Assembly: GCA_021790115.1 (NCBI GenBank)
Contig: JAJYIM010000006.1
Span: forward strand, 1-59,849
Length of the DNA: 59,849 nt
Origin: Actinomycetes bacterium
GTDB taxonomy: Bacteria > Actinomycetota > Thermoleophilia > BMS3ABIN01
Reading direction: 5' to 3'
The notes beneath the pieces were generated by a model. It was not told the origin of the DNA. It did not search any database and saw nothing but the letters and a program-made list of their open reading frames with translations. A program made the position numbers and the translations under genes. This document shows positions 27,363 to 35,746 of the stretch, piece after piece (positions within the stretch are counted from its first letter, which is position 1; every line of letters begins with the position of its first letter).

Positions 27363-27926
27363 TTAGCTGCTGACCCTTTCCACATATTCGCCGCTGCGAG
27401 TGTCAATCTTGATGACATCACCGGCTTTTAAAAATAGCGGCACGCTCACGGACGCGCCGGTCTCGAGAGTCGCCGGCTTGGACCCGCCGCTGACCGTGTC
27501 GCCCTTGACGCCCGGCTGTGTATCAGTAATCGCGAGCTCCACGAAAATGGGAGGAGTGATGGCGGCAGGCGCGCCATCGATTGTAAGCAGCTCCACATCA
27601 ATGTTATCTTTCACAAACTTGAGCGAATCGCCAACAACAGTCAGGGAAAGTGATAGCTGCTCGTAAGTTTCATTATCCATCAGCACCACTTCATCAGGGG
27701 TTGAGTAAAGATATAGCATTTTCTTGCTCTCCACCCGCAGCCGCCGGAATTTCTCACCGGCGCGGAATGTTTTTTCCAGCACGGCGCCCGTGTTTAAGTT
27801 CTTGAGTTTAGTGCGGACAAAGGCGCCGCCCTTGCCCGGCTTGACATGCTGAAACTCGACAATGGTAAACGGCTGGCCGTCCACTTCCACTGCCATGCCG
27901 TTTTTGAAATCATTTGTTGAAACCAA
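27363..27926 (-). CDS. efp: Elongation factor P
   Basis: A 187-residue translation factor relieving stalls at proline runs. KOW-like domain I (MVSTNDFKNGMAVEVDGQPF; KPGKGGAFVRTKLKN, the Lys of PGKGG at the modifiable tip), then two OB domains (VVGDSLKFVKDN; TGASVSVPLFLKAGDVIKIDTRSGEYVERV). The tip residue is Lys, as in lysylated or unmodified EF-P. The divergent acyltransferase begins about 205 bp upstream. pepQ-efp adjacency, usual in this operon, is broken by that insertion. Confidence 0.97.
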   Translation of the reverse strand: MVSTNDFKNGMAVEVDGQPFTIVEFQHVKPGKGGAFVRTKLKNLNTGAVLEKTFRAGEKFRRLRVESKKMLYLYSTPDEVVLMDNETYEQLSLSLTVVGDSLKFVKDNIDVELLTIDGAPAAITPPIFVELAITDTQPGVKGDTVSGGSKPATLETGASVSVPLFLKAGDVIKIDTRSGEYVERVSS

Positions 27927-28131
27927 GATTCCTCCGAAGGGTCAAGGGCCGGCTGAACAGGAGTAAGAATGAATTTTACACTAAAACAGCTTGCCGAGGA
28001 ACGAAGCCCTTCAGGCAAAGCTTTTTACAACCTCCCGCACGGCCCGGAGCGGGGCCTCCAGCGAAACAGGCATTGCTAAATTTGTCTCCGGAAAGTACCA
28101 TTTTGATAAGACTCTCCGGGGACAGGTTGAA

Positions 28132-29247
28132 GTGAGCAGGAAAACCACAGCCTACATCAAAGGAGCGGCGGTCGCCGCTATTTTATTTGTACACTACGTG
28201 CAGTATTACTTTACCGGCATATACGAATGGGAGCAGGGATTCGCATTTGCTCTCGTTTCCCTCTTTTTTGTATTTAGCGGCTTGGGGAATTTTTTCTCAT
28301 TGGAAAGGCGGCTGGAAAGAGGGTCATCAGCCGTCAGGGCAATTGTCCGTTTTTATCTGGACAGGGCGGCGGCAATTTATCCCTTCTTCTGGATCGCCGC
28401 TTTCTTTATGCCCTTTTTCTACCGCGAATACGGGGTGCTGCATGAGACCGGTTTTTCTACGGCGGCGATTTACCTCGGACTTCCGTTTGTCCAGCCGCCC
28501 GGCATCTTCTGGTTCGTTGTCGCCATCCTGCAATGCTACCTGGCTGCGCCGCTGATTTACCTGGTCCTTATCAGAGTGCGGCCGGCTGCATTTCTTCGGG
28601 TCATTTTCTTTCTGGTCAACCTTGTTTTACTGATCACGGTTTTCGTATTATTTTTGGACCGGGCGGGCCTGGCCGCCAACCCGATTAAAACACTATTTAC
28701 TTTCCGGGGCGCTTTTACTTATCGTTACTTTTTTCTCAGTAATATCGCCCTTTTTTCGCTGGGCATGGTCGTTCCCCCATTGATAAGGCTGTACAAGGAA
28801 CAATTGTCGCGGCCCGTTTTCTTCTATGCCTCGGCGGCATTATTTTTGCTGTCGGCTTACCTGACGCGCAATCCGGACGAACTCTTCCCACTTTCCGGCT
28901 GGTATCTCACGCCGCTGCTGGTAATTAGCATTTTCTGCTTGTGCCTGTTTGCAGTAGCCGCGCCGCTTCGCCTGCCAGTACAAAAGTTCTTTTCGCACGT
29001 AGGGGGACATGTTTATCCCTTCTATCTTTTTCATATGCTGTTTTTCGCGCTGCTGGCAACTGCCGGAATTGTGAAAGACAACAGCCTCGTTTCATTTTTG
29101 TTGATGGTGCTGCTACTGCCGGCTTTCTACCTGTTCTGCCTGCTGATGGACAAGGGGCAGAAAACCCTTGTTGGCGGGCTAATGGCCAACAGTAACCGGG
29201 AAAAAATTCACCGTTTGGAATCTCTTACTTCGGAACTTCCGGATTGA
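28132..29247 (+). CDS. Acyltransferase family 3 membrane protein
   Basis: About 371 residues with around ten transmembrane segments, matching the OafA/YrhL acyltransferase-3 fold: the N-terminal helix has ILFVHYVQYY in place of the usual catalytic-His helix, an arginine follows in VRFYLDRAAAIYPFFW, and the C-terminus HVYPFYLFHMLFFALL is typical. These enzymes O-acylate surface sugars. I choose the GTG at 28132 (VSRKTTAYIKG) because residues before it lack family character; the longer frame starts at 27991. It is on the opposite strand to its neighbours, AT-richer and Phe-rich, and interrupts pepQ-efp, so recent acquisition is likely. Confidence 0.82.
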   Translation: MSRKTTAYIKGAAVAAILFVHYVQYYFTGIYEWEQGFAFALVSLFFVFSGLGNFFSLERRLERGSSAVRAIVRFYLDRAAAIYPFFWIAAFFMPFFYREYGVLHETGFSTAAIYLGLPFVQPPGIFWFVVAILQCYLAAPLIYLVLIRVRPAAFLRVIFFLVNLVLLITVFVLFLDRAGLAANPIKTLFTFRGAFTYRYFFLSNIALFSLGMVVPPLIRLYKEQLSRPVFFYASAALFLLSAYLTRNPDELFPLSGWYLTPLLVISIFCLCLFAVAAPLRLPVQKFFSHVGGHVYPFYLFHMLFFALLATAGIVKDNSLVSFLLMVLLLPAFYLFCLLMDKGQKTLVGGLMANSNREKIHRLESLTSELPD

Positions 29248-29263
29248 CGCCTGACCAAAAGAT

Positions 29264-30328
29264 TTATCGCAGCTGAATCAGCCTGCGCGGAAAACTGGTA
29301 AGCAGGACCGGGCCGTGGCTTCCCACCAGCACCGTGTCCTCGATTCTGACCCCGCCACTTCCTTCCAGGTATATGCCCGGCTCGACTGTGACTACCATGC
29401 CGGCTTCCAGGCGGTCGGCGGAGCTTGCCGCCAGCGATGGGCCTTCATGCGGCTCCAGCCCTACTCCGTGGCCAAGCGAGTGGCCAAACTCCCGGCCGTA
29501 ACCGGCGCCCTTGATATGATCCCGGGCCAACCTGTCAGGCTCCGAACCCGGCAGCCCCGGCACGACCCGTCCCAGAGCCAGCTGCTGGGCCTCGCGGACG
29601 ATCTGATAAATTTGATCGAGGCGCCCCGGCAGCGGCCCGGTAGCAAAGGTCCGGGTAATATCGCTGCAGTAGCCGTTTACCGAGGCGCCCATATCGATGA
29701 CTAGCAGCTCCCCCTCCTTGATAATCCGCTTGGTGGCGGCTCCGTGAGGCATTGCCGATCTTGGGCCTGACGCAACAATTATCTCAAACGGGAGCCGCCC
29801 TGAGCCCGCCTTCCGCATCTCTGACTCCAGAAACCAGGCCGTCTCTTTTTCGCTCGTCCCGATAGTGCGCCGCCGCCGCAGCCTGGCCAAAGCCGCATCT
29901 GCGATCCGGCAAGCGCGCCGAATATTCATCTGCTCTGAGCGCGACTTAACCAGCCTCAGCTTTTCTACAGATCCACCCGCGTCTTTCAACTTCACGCCTT
30001 TAAGGATCCGCCTGAGCAGCAGGAACTGCTGATGAGTCACGCGTCCCGCTTCATAGCCCAGCACCCCCAGCTTTAGCCGCCGGGAGACAGCGTAGCGCGC
30101 ACAACCTTCCAGCGGAGCGCCAGGAACGATCCTGATCTGGCAGCCCTTTACCTGGCTTTTTGCCTGTAGGCGGTAGCGGGAATCAGTAAAAAAAAACTTC
30201 TGCCGCCTGGTGATGAGCGCAATTCCTGAAGAGCCGCTAAAACCGGTAAGGTAGCGCACGTTGGGAGGATGAGTGATCAGAAGCGAATCACATCCGTCAC
30301 AGGCAGGAACTTGAACCCGGCGCTCCAG
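29264..30328 (-). CDS. pepQ: Xaa-Pro dipeptidase/aminopeptidase with probable CTG start
   Basis: M24 metallopeptidase with a creatinase-like N-domain. Metal ligands: VIDMGASVNGYCSDITRTF (two Asp), GHSLGHGVGLEPHEGP (His), VVTVEPGIYLEG (Glu) and RIEDTVLV (Glu). Homology continues upstream of the first GTG (30259): the frame reads DSLLITHPPNVRYLTGF, a family signature, back to the aroQ stop codon with no ATG, GTG or TTG. The first codon after that stop is CTG (30326-30328), 6 nt after AAAGG. Starting there gives 354 residues, the normal length. It is coupled to aroQ. Confidence 0.88.
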   Translation of the reverse strand: MERRVQVPACDGCDSLLITHPPNVRYLTGFSGSSGIALITRRQKFFFTDSRYRLQAKSQVKGCQIRIVPGAPLEGCARYAVSRRLKLGVLGYEAGRVTHQQFLLLRRILKGVKLKDAGGSVEKLRLVKSRSEQMNIRRACRIADAALARLRRRRTIGTSEKETAWFLESEMRKAGSGRLPFEIIVASGPRSAMPHGAATKRIIKEGELLVIDMGASVNGYCSDITRTFATGPLPGRLDQIYQIVREAQQLALGRVVPGLPGSEPDRLARDHIKGAGYGREFGHSLGHGVGLEPHEGPSLAASSADRLEAGMVVTVEPGIYLEGSGGVRIEDTVLVGSHGPVLLTSFPRRLIQLR

Positions 30329-30772
30329 TTATAGCCTTTCCGCCAGCCAGCCAATGGCTTCCAGATATCCTGCAGGGCCCTTGCCCGAGATTGTCCTGGC
30401 GCACACATCGCTAATCACAGAACGGCGGCGCCACTCTTCCTTTCGCTTGGCGATATCGGAGAGGTGCACCTCAATCACCGGGGCCGCCACCAGCTCCAGA
30501 GCGTCGTGAATGGCAAAGCTGTAATGGGTCCAGGCGCCCGGATTAATAATCATGCCGTCCACGCTTTGGCTGAGCTGCTGGATCTTCTCCACCATGGCGC
30601 CCTCATGATTGGTCTGAAAACAGGTGCAGGCAGCAAAGCCTAGGGCCGCCGCCCTGCCCGTAACCAGGTCATCAAGCTCGGCGAGAGTGATGGTTCCATA
30701 ATGCTCATGGTTTCGCTGGCCCAGCATGTTCAGATTGCACCCGTTCAGAACCGCGACCGCCGGCCGAAGCAT
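30329..30772 (-). CDS. aroQ: 3-dehydroquinate dehydratase, type II
   Basis: Third step of the shikimate pathway. A 147-residue protein starting at the ATG at 30772 (MLRPAVAVLNG), one base beyond the aroB stop. Motifs: VLNGCNLNMLGQRNHEHYG (the usual GPN is GCN here), FQTNHEGAMVEKI, NPGAWTHYSFAIHDAL with the catalytic His, and EVHLSDI. A longer frame from a GTG at 30832 would overlap aroB and is unlikely. Part of aroC-aroK-aroB-aroQ-pepQ. Confidence 0.95.
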   Translation of the reverse strand: MLRPAVAVLNGCNLNMLGQRNHEHYGTITLAELDDLVTGRAAALGFAACTCFQTNHEGAMVEKIQQLSQSVDGMIINPGAWTHYSFAIHDALELVAAPVIEVHLSDIAKRKEEWRRRSVISDVCARTISGKGPAGYLEAIGWLAERL

Positions 30773-30773
30773 G

Positions 30774-31865
30774 CTAATCTCCCCGCACCAGCCGCTCAAC
30801 CTGGCTCCTGAGCAGGCCGGCGTCAACGTCACAATTGATTACCGGATCTCCCAGACTCTTTAAGAGAACCATATTTGCGGACAGATCGTCTGCTTTCTTG
30901 TCCCTGGCCACGGCCGTCAGCACGTCATCCGGGCTGACCCCTTCCAGCTTTACCGGCAGCCCCAGCAGCCCAAGCAAGCTCCACAGCCGCTCGCCGTACT
31001 CGGCCGGCAACATAAATACCTGCTCAGACAGGCGAACTGCCGCCAGCAGGCCCAAGGCCAGTGCTTGGCCATGTGAATAAGCTTGATAAGCCCCGGCCGC
31101 CTCAATCCCGTGGCCGACGGTGTGGCCCAGGTTGAGAACAGCCCGGCGGCCAAAGTCCCGCTCGTCTTCGGAAACCACCCTCAACTTATACTCGATGCAG
31201 CGGCGCACCACCGGCTCTACATACGCCATGTTCAGGGAGAGAAACTCCTGATAGCTGAATTCAAAGTTTGAGAAAAAATCGTCCCCGGAAAGCAGGCAGT
31301 ACTTGACAACCTCGGCCAATCCCTCAACCAGCTCCCGCCGTGGCAACGTCTCAAGCAGGGCGGGATCAGTGATTACCATGTGTGGCTGGTAGAATGCGCC
31401 AACATAATTTTTTGCCTGGGGAATGTTAACGCCCACCTTGCCGCCAATACTGCTGTCTACCTGTGAAAGCAGGCTGGTGGGAACCTGGATTAGCTTGACG
31501 CCGCGCATGTATGTGCTGGCCACAAACCCGGCCAGGTCGCCGATTACGCCGCCGCCCAATGCGCAGACGGCGTCATGGCGGCGTGTCTTTAAGTCAAACA
31601 GGCCCGAGTAAAGCGCAGTTGCTTTTCCTAGGCTCTTGGCCTCCTCGCCGGGCTGGACCTTCACCGCATTTACGATGAAGCCGGTCGCCGCCAGCGATTC
31701 TTCCAGTCCGGGAAGATGCAGGGCGGCAACATTGTCATCAGTGATAATGACAACCTTGCCGCGGTTTCCCAAAGAACGCCACAACTTCCCGGTCTCCTCG
31801 AGGGCGCCTTCACTGAGAAAAACAGGATATTCCCTGCTCCTGGTGTTTGCCACAAGCTGGATCAC
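30774..31865 (-). CDS. aroB: 3-dehydroquinate synthase
   Basis: A 363-residue NAD- and metal-dependent enzyme of the shikimate pathway. CALGGGVIGDLAGFVASTYMRG, VPTSLLSQVDSSIGGKVGVN, EVVKYCLLS and the metal-binding GHTVGHGIEA are all present. It overlaps aroK by 4 bp. Nothing unusual. Confidence 0.97.
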   Translation of the reverse strand: MIQLVANTRSREYPVFLSEGALEETGKLWRSLGNRGKVVIITDDNVAALHLPGLEESLAATGFIVNAVKVQPGEEAKSLGKATALYSGLFDLKTRRHDAVCALGGGVIGDLAGFVASTYMRGVKLIQVPTSLLSQVDSSIGGKVGVNIPQAKNYVGAFYQPHMVITDPALLETLPRRELVEGLAEVVKYCLLSGDDFFSNFEFSYQEFLSLNMAYVEPVVRRCIEYKLRVVSEDERDFGRRAVLNLGHTVGHGIEAAGAYQAYSHGQALALGLLAAVRLSEQVFMLPAEYGERLWSLLGLLGLPVKLEGVSPDDVLTAVARDKKADDLSANMVLLKSLGDPVINCDVDAGLLRSQVERLVRGD

Positions 31866-32389
31866 GCTAGTCCCGCCCCGCGGCTCCTGCCGATGACCTC
31901 AATAATCTCGCCGGCGACAACCTTGATACCTTTTCCCCGCGTATCAACAATAAACTTCGCATGCCCCGTGTAAGCCTGCTGCCTCGCCGCCAGCAGGCGG
32001 CTGAAGCCGGCCCTGTCCTGCACCAGCGGGCGTGTACCGGTGCGGGAGCGCCGGAACGCCGTTTCCACATCAATGTCAAGCAAAAAAACAAGCGGCTCCT
32101 TATCAAGGCGGCTGGCCACCTTATCGCTGGTGACAGCTCCGCCGCCAAGCGACACAACTCTGCCCCGCCCAGAGACGCCGCCGAGGCTGTCTATCACCAC
32201 CCGCTCTTCCAGTTCGCGGAAGGCTTCCTCACCTTCGGACTCAAATAACTCAGCAATTGTTTTACCGGCCTGTTTTTCCACCAGCAGATCGGTGTCAATA
32301 AATTCCCAGCCCAGCTCGCGGGCCAAATAGCCCCCGACAGCAGTCTTGCCGCTGCCCATAACCCCGACCAGAATCACAGTGGGGGCCAA
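31862..32389 (-). CDS. aroK: Shikimate kinase
   Basis: A 175-residue P-loop kinase. Walker A GVMGSGKTAVGGYLARE, shikimate-binding EFIDTDLLVEKQ and SLGGGAVTS, and the lid RSRTGTRPLVQD. It overlaps aroC by 16 bp and aroB by 4 bp, so the four aro genes are translationally coupled. Confidence 0.96.
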   Translation of the reverse strand: MAPTVILVGVMGSGKTAVGGYLARELGWEFIDTDLLVEKQAGKTIAELFESEGEEAFRELEERVVIDSLGGVSGRGRVVSLGGGAVTSDKVASRLDKEPLVFLLDIDVETAFRRSRTGTRPLVQDRAGFSRLLAARQQAYTGHAKFIVDTRGKGIKVVAGEIIEVIGRSRGAGLA

Positions 32390-33546
32390 CTGTCTCTCAG
32401 CCTCTTAAGATAAACCCGGTACGACGCCCGCAAGTCGTCCAGGCAGTCGCCGCCGAACTTTGCCAGCATCGCCCGGGCCAGCTCTATTGCCACCACCGCC
32501 TCGCCCACCACCGCCGCCGCCGGCACGGCGCAAATATCGCCGCGCTCCTTAAACGCGGGCGCCGCGACCCCGCTGCGGATATCAACAGATTTAAGAGGAG
32601 AGGTCAAGGTTGGAATCGGCTTCATGCATGCACGGGCGACAACCGGCTCGCCGTTGGTGATGCCGCCCTCCAGGCCGCCGGCATGATTCGTCTTCCGGTA
32701 ATAACCGTGGCCCTCCTTAAAATAAATCTCGTCATGAAAAGCGGACCCGGGCCGGGAAGCTGCAGCAAAGCCGTCGCCGATTTCGACGCCCTTAATCGCC
32801 GGGATGCTCATCAGCGCGCCGCCAATCCTGCCGCCCAGGCGCTCACACCCGGAAGCATAAGAGCCCAGCCCCGGCGGCAGCCCAAAAACGCGCACTTCAA
32901 AAATACCGCCCAGCGATTCCCCTGCCTTGCGGGCGCTGTCGATCTCGGCCTTCATGGCCAGCGACGCCCGTTTATCAATAGCACGAACAATAGATTTATC
33001 AACATAGCGAAAATCTTCGGGCTGAATTTTGCTCCTGCCATCCCGGGCTTTGCCAATCTGCATAACACGGCTGTAAATCGCCACGTCAAATTCGTCCAGC
33101 AGGCGCCTGGCGATGGCGCGAGGGGCGACCCGGGCGGCAGTTTCCCGGGCGCTTGCCCTCTCCAGCACATTGCGAATATCACTGAAGCCAAACTTTTGCA
33201 AGCCGGCAAGGTCAGCATGTCCCGGCCTGGGAACAGAGAGCTTTTTCCCCTTCTTCCCCGCCGGTTTGCCCGGTGACATAATCTCTTTCCAGTTCTGCCA
33301 GTCCGCGTTCCTGATTCTGAAGCCAATCGGCGTTCCCAGCGTCAGGCCCTGCCGCACGCCGCTGGTAATTACAACCCTGTCAGTCTCAATTCGCATGCGG
33401 CCGCCACGGCCGTAGCCCAACTGCCGTCGGGCCAAATCAGTATTTATATCAGCGGCTTGCAAACGCAGGCCGGATGGCACCCCCTCCACAATCGCCATCA
33501 GCTCGCGGCCATGAGATTCACCTGCTGTAGTGTAGCGAAGGCTCAT
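32374..33546 (-). CDS. aroC: Chorismate synthase
   Basis: A 390-residue FMN-dependent last enzyme of the shikimate pathway. Starts MSLRYTTAGESHGRELMAIV; RRQLGYGRGGRMRIETD, SVPRPGHADLAG, ERASARETAARVA and HAGGLEGGITNGEP are family signatures. It lies 73 bp downstream of the pilus gene block, so pil and aro genes may share a transcript. Chorismate made here feeds the trp genes at 37810-42011. Confidence 0.97.
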   Translation of the reverse strand: MSLRYTTAGESHGRELMAIVEGVPSGLRLQAADINTDLARRQLGYGRGGRMRIETDRVVITSGVRQGLTLGTPIGFRIRNADWQNWKEIMSPGKPAGKKGKKLSVPRPGHADLAGLQKFGFSDIRNVLERASARETAARVAPRAIARRLLDEFDVAIYSRVMQIGKARDGRSKIQPEDFRYVDKSIVRAIDKRASLAMKAEIDSARKAGESLGGIFEVRVFGLPPGLGSYASGCERLGGRIGGALMSIPAIKGVEIGDGFAAASRPGSAFHDEIYFKEGHGYYRKTNHAGGLEGGITNGEPVVARACMKPIPTLTSPLKSVDIRSGVAAPAFKERGDICAVPAAAVVGEAVVAIELARAMLAKFGGDCLDDLRASYRVYLKRLRDSWPPL

Positions 33547-33619
33547 TTTGCCTCAGTCCCAAGCCTTAGAGAAAATATGCGCCTCTGCACGTCTGCCGGT
33601 GGCAGACCGGATCCGGGCG

Positions 33620-34174
33620 CTATTTACCAAGTGTAGGAGGTGTGGTCCCAGGAGTTGTACCGCCGGTGGCGCCTGTGCTCGGCGCGCCTCCTGTGCCTCC
33701 AGCTGTGGTGCCGGTGACGGTTGGGCTGCTGGTGCCGGTTGCGCTTGAGATCCCTGCGCCTGTGGTTCCGCTAACACCACCAGTGGAAGGAAAAGTTGGC
33801 GCTGTAGAAGCCGTAGTAGACGTCCCGTCGGCGCCGGCGGCAGGACCCGAGACGACCTGTTGAATCCAGGGATCTTTGCGGGTAAAAACGCTGGACCAGG
33901 AGGTGGTAGAATTTTCCAGCAATGATGATGACGAAGACGATGATGAAGATGCAGAAGGCAAACCGCCCAAAAACGACCCGCCATTTGTTGAGGTCCCGGC
34001 GCCGGATTGAGGCAATGTAACCATCTGCGCAACCTGCTGCGCCGGCGCTTGGGACTGCCAGCCCAACAGCAAGGCCAGCGTTACCGCCGCCGCCAGCAGC
34101 AAGGCGGAGCCCGCGGCCGCAATCAGCGGCGGACGGTTAGCACCACGCTGTTTTCTCGAAATATTACCCTTCAT
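33620..34174 (-). CDS. Ser/Thr/Gly-rich single-pass membrane protein of the pilus operon
   Basis: About 184 residues. A short basic start (KGNISRKQRGANRPP), one transmembrane helix (IAAAGSALLLAAAVTLALLLG), then a low-complexity region: a run of nine Ser, and Gly/Thr/Ala repeats to the end. A small conserved-looking stretch (FTRKDPWIQQVV) lies mid-way. It is 20 bp after pilO, the place where pilP lies in diderm clusters. The DPW segment recalls the PilP/GspC linker, but no PilP beta-domain is seen. I do not recognise a family; a pilus-assembly accessory role is inferred from position. Confidence 0.7.
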   Translation of the reverse strand: MKGNISRKQRGANRPPLIAAAGSALLLAAAVTLALLLGWQSQAPAQQVAQMVTLPQSGAGTSTNGGSFLGGLPSASSSSSSSSSLLENSTTSWSSVFTRKDPWIQQVVSGPAAGADGTSTTASTAPTFPSTGGVSGTTGAGISSATGTSSPTVTGTTAGGTGGAPSTGATGGTTPGTTPPTLGK

Positions 34175-34205
34175 CGTCTGCCTCAAGCCTCAAGTCCTTT
34201 CAGCT

Positions 34206-34952
34206 CTAGCCATTGCCCGCGGCCGCGGTCGAGGTTGTGGTTCCACTACCGGCGCTCCCTGTCGTGCTGGCGCCGGAGGAAGTATTTGCAGGCGCTGCCG
34301 CGCCGCCAGCCGCCGCGCCCCCTCCAGCGCTTGTTTTCGACGGCGGTGGGCTCGTCATGAAAACATTTATATCCACAGTTAATAAAATATGACCGTCTGA
34401 TACCCCGCCCGAGCTGGACCTGACGGGAAATTTGTAACCGGTAACATCAGGCTGCCCTATTTTAAACGATACCACGTTAACAAGTCGGCCGGAAACATTA
34501 ATGTCTCCACTGTCCAGCCTGGCATAGTTCTCGACACGGTAGAGGAAATCGTTAACATCAAAGAAAGTTCCCTCTATCTTAAGTTCAAACGGAACAATGG
34601 TAAGGCTGCCGCCGCCGGACGTCGGCGCGCCCGCCTTGATGTTCAAAAATTGCACTCCGGCATCGGCAGCGCTTTTCTGCAAGTCGGTTATCAAGGACGG
34701 CACCTGGCTGTCGGCCGGCGCCAGCTTGTCAAGCTTAAGAAGGTCACTTTCCGTTTGCTGCGCCGCATTCCTTTCCTGATCAAGATGGCTCAGCTTGTTC
34801 TGGTTGTCCTGGAATTTTGTATTTTCGTTCTGGACCTTGCTGTTTAAATCTGACAGATCACTACGCTTCGGACTAATGATCAAAAAATACCAAGCCGCCA
34901 GAAACACCACCACCGCCAGGCCAATGAGAATGCCAATATCTCTTTTTCTCAC
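34206..34952 (-). CDS. pilO: Type IV pilus assembly protein PilO
   Basis: A 248-residue inner-membrane protein: transmembrane helix at 7-28 (IGILIGLAVVVFLAAWYFL), a coiled-coil (SDLNSKVQNENTKFQDNQNK), and a PilO-type ferredoxin-like domain (LPFE-like IVPFELKIEGTFFDVNDFLYRVENY). The C-terminus is Gly/Ala/Thr/Ser-rich low complexity of about 40 residues, similar in style to the PilN tail. It overlaps pilN by 4 bp. With PilM and PilN it forms the cytoplasmic/inner-membrane alignment platform. Confidence 0.88.
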   Translation of the reverse strand: MRKRDIGILIGLAVVVFLAAWYFLIISPKRSDLSDLNSKVQNENTKFQDNQNKLSHLDQERNAAQQTESDLLKLDKLAPADSQVPSLITDLQKSAADAGVQFLNIKAGAPTSGGGSLTIVPFELKIEGTFFDVNDFLYRVENYARLDSGDINVSGRLVNVVSFKIGQPDVTGYKFPVRSSSGGVSDGHILLTVDINVFMTSPPPSKTSAGGGAAAGGAAAPANTSSGASTTGSAGSGTTTSTAAAGNG

Positions 34953-35743
34953 GGCGTTGCCCCTGTCGCACTTGGTGCCGTCTGGCCGGTGGCAGTAGTT
35001 GCAGTGGTTGCAGTGCCGGTGCCGGTGGCGGCTCCTGTCGTCGCGCCGGTTGTAGTGCGCCCGGCGCTGGGAACCACCGGCGACGGACCCTGCTCACCGG
35101 TCGCGGGTGAAGGCGCATTTTCCTGAACCTGAGCCGGACTCTTTAAGGTAACTCCAATTTTAAAATGGATCACCAGGTCGTTGCCGATCTTTTCAGTCGC
35201 GGCGCTGATCAGGTTCACATCGGCAAGCGACGGCAGCAGCCCCAGACGCACCAGAAAAGTCGCCACGACGGGCATCTCATTTTCGTGAGTGTAGCCCTCT
35301 ATCAAGACATCAGGCTGAAACTGAGTGCAATCGCCAGACGGCTTGGCACTGCCGGAGCAGGCAGTTACCGGCGTACCCGTAACAGATGCCTGCATAGAAG
35401 TCAACCAAATGTCACTGGGAATAACGAAGGAAAGATCATCCAAAATGCGCGACCAGCGCACCCGCTGGTTATAAACCGCCTGGACGCTGCTTAGCTTGGC
35501 GTCTTTTTGAGTCTTGAGCTGCTGGTAATTCTTTAGCTCGGCAAGCTGTTTTGAAAGCGCTGCGTTTTTTGCCTGAATGTTGCCCAGATCCTGCTGGGCG
35601 TTATCAACGCTGGTGCTGTAATAAAAATAGCTTCCGCCAAGAAGGGCGACCAGCACCACGGCGCCGGCAACCGGGACAAGGCCGGCGCGGCGCCTTAACT
35701 CGCGCGCTCTCTCTTCACGAGGGACCAGGTTTACCCGTGGCAT
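34949..35743 (-). CDS. pilN: Type IV pilus assembly protein PilN
   Basis: A 264-residue protein. The N-terminus PRVNLVPREERARELRRR is the cytoplasmic segment that binds PilM (INLLP-type motif). It is followed by a transmembrane helix (VPVAGAVVLVALLGGSYFYY), coiled coil, and a fimbrial-assembly domain (RVRWSRILDDLSFVIPSDIW). The last 60 residues are Pro/Ala/Thr/Gly-rich repeats. Three bp after pilM. Confidence 0.9.
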   Translation of the reverse strand: MPRVNLVPREERARELRRRAGLVPVAGAVVLVALLGGSYFYYSTSVDNAQQDLGNIQAKNAALSKQLAELKNYQQLKTQKDAKLSSVQAVYNQRVRWSRILDDLSFVIPSDIWLTSMQASVTGTPVTACSGSAKPSGDCTQFQPDVLIEGYTHENEMPVVATFLVRLGLLPSLADVNLISAATEKIGNDLVIHFKIGVTLKSPAQVQENAPSPATGEQGPSPVVPSAGRTTTGATTGAATGTGTATTATTATGQTAPSATGATP

Positions 35744-35746
35744 CAG

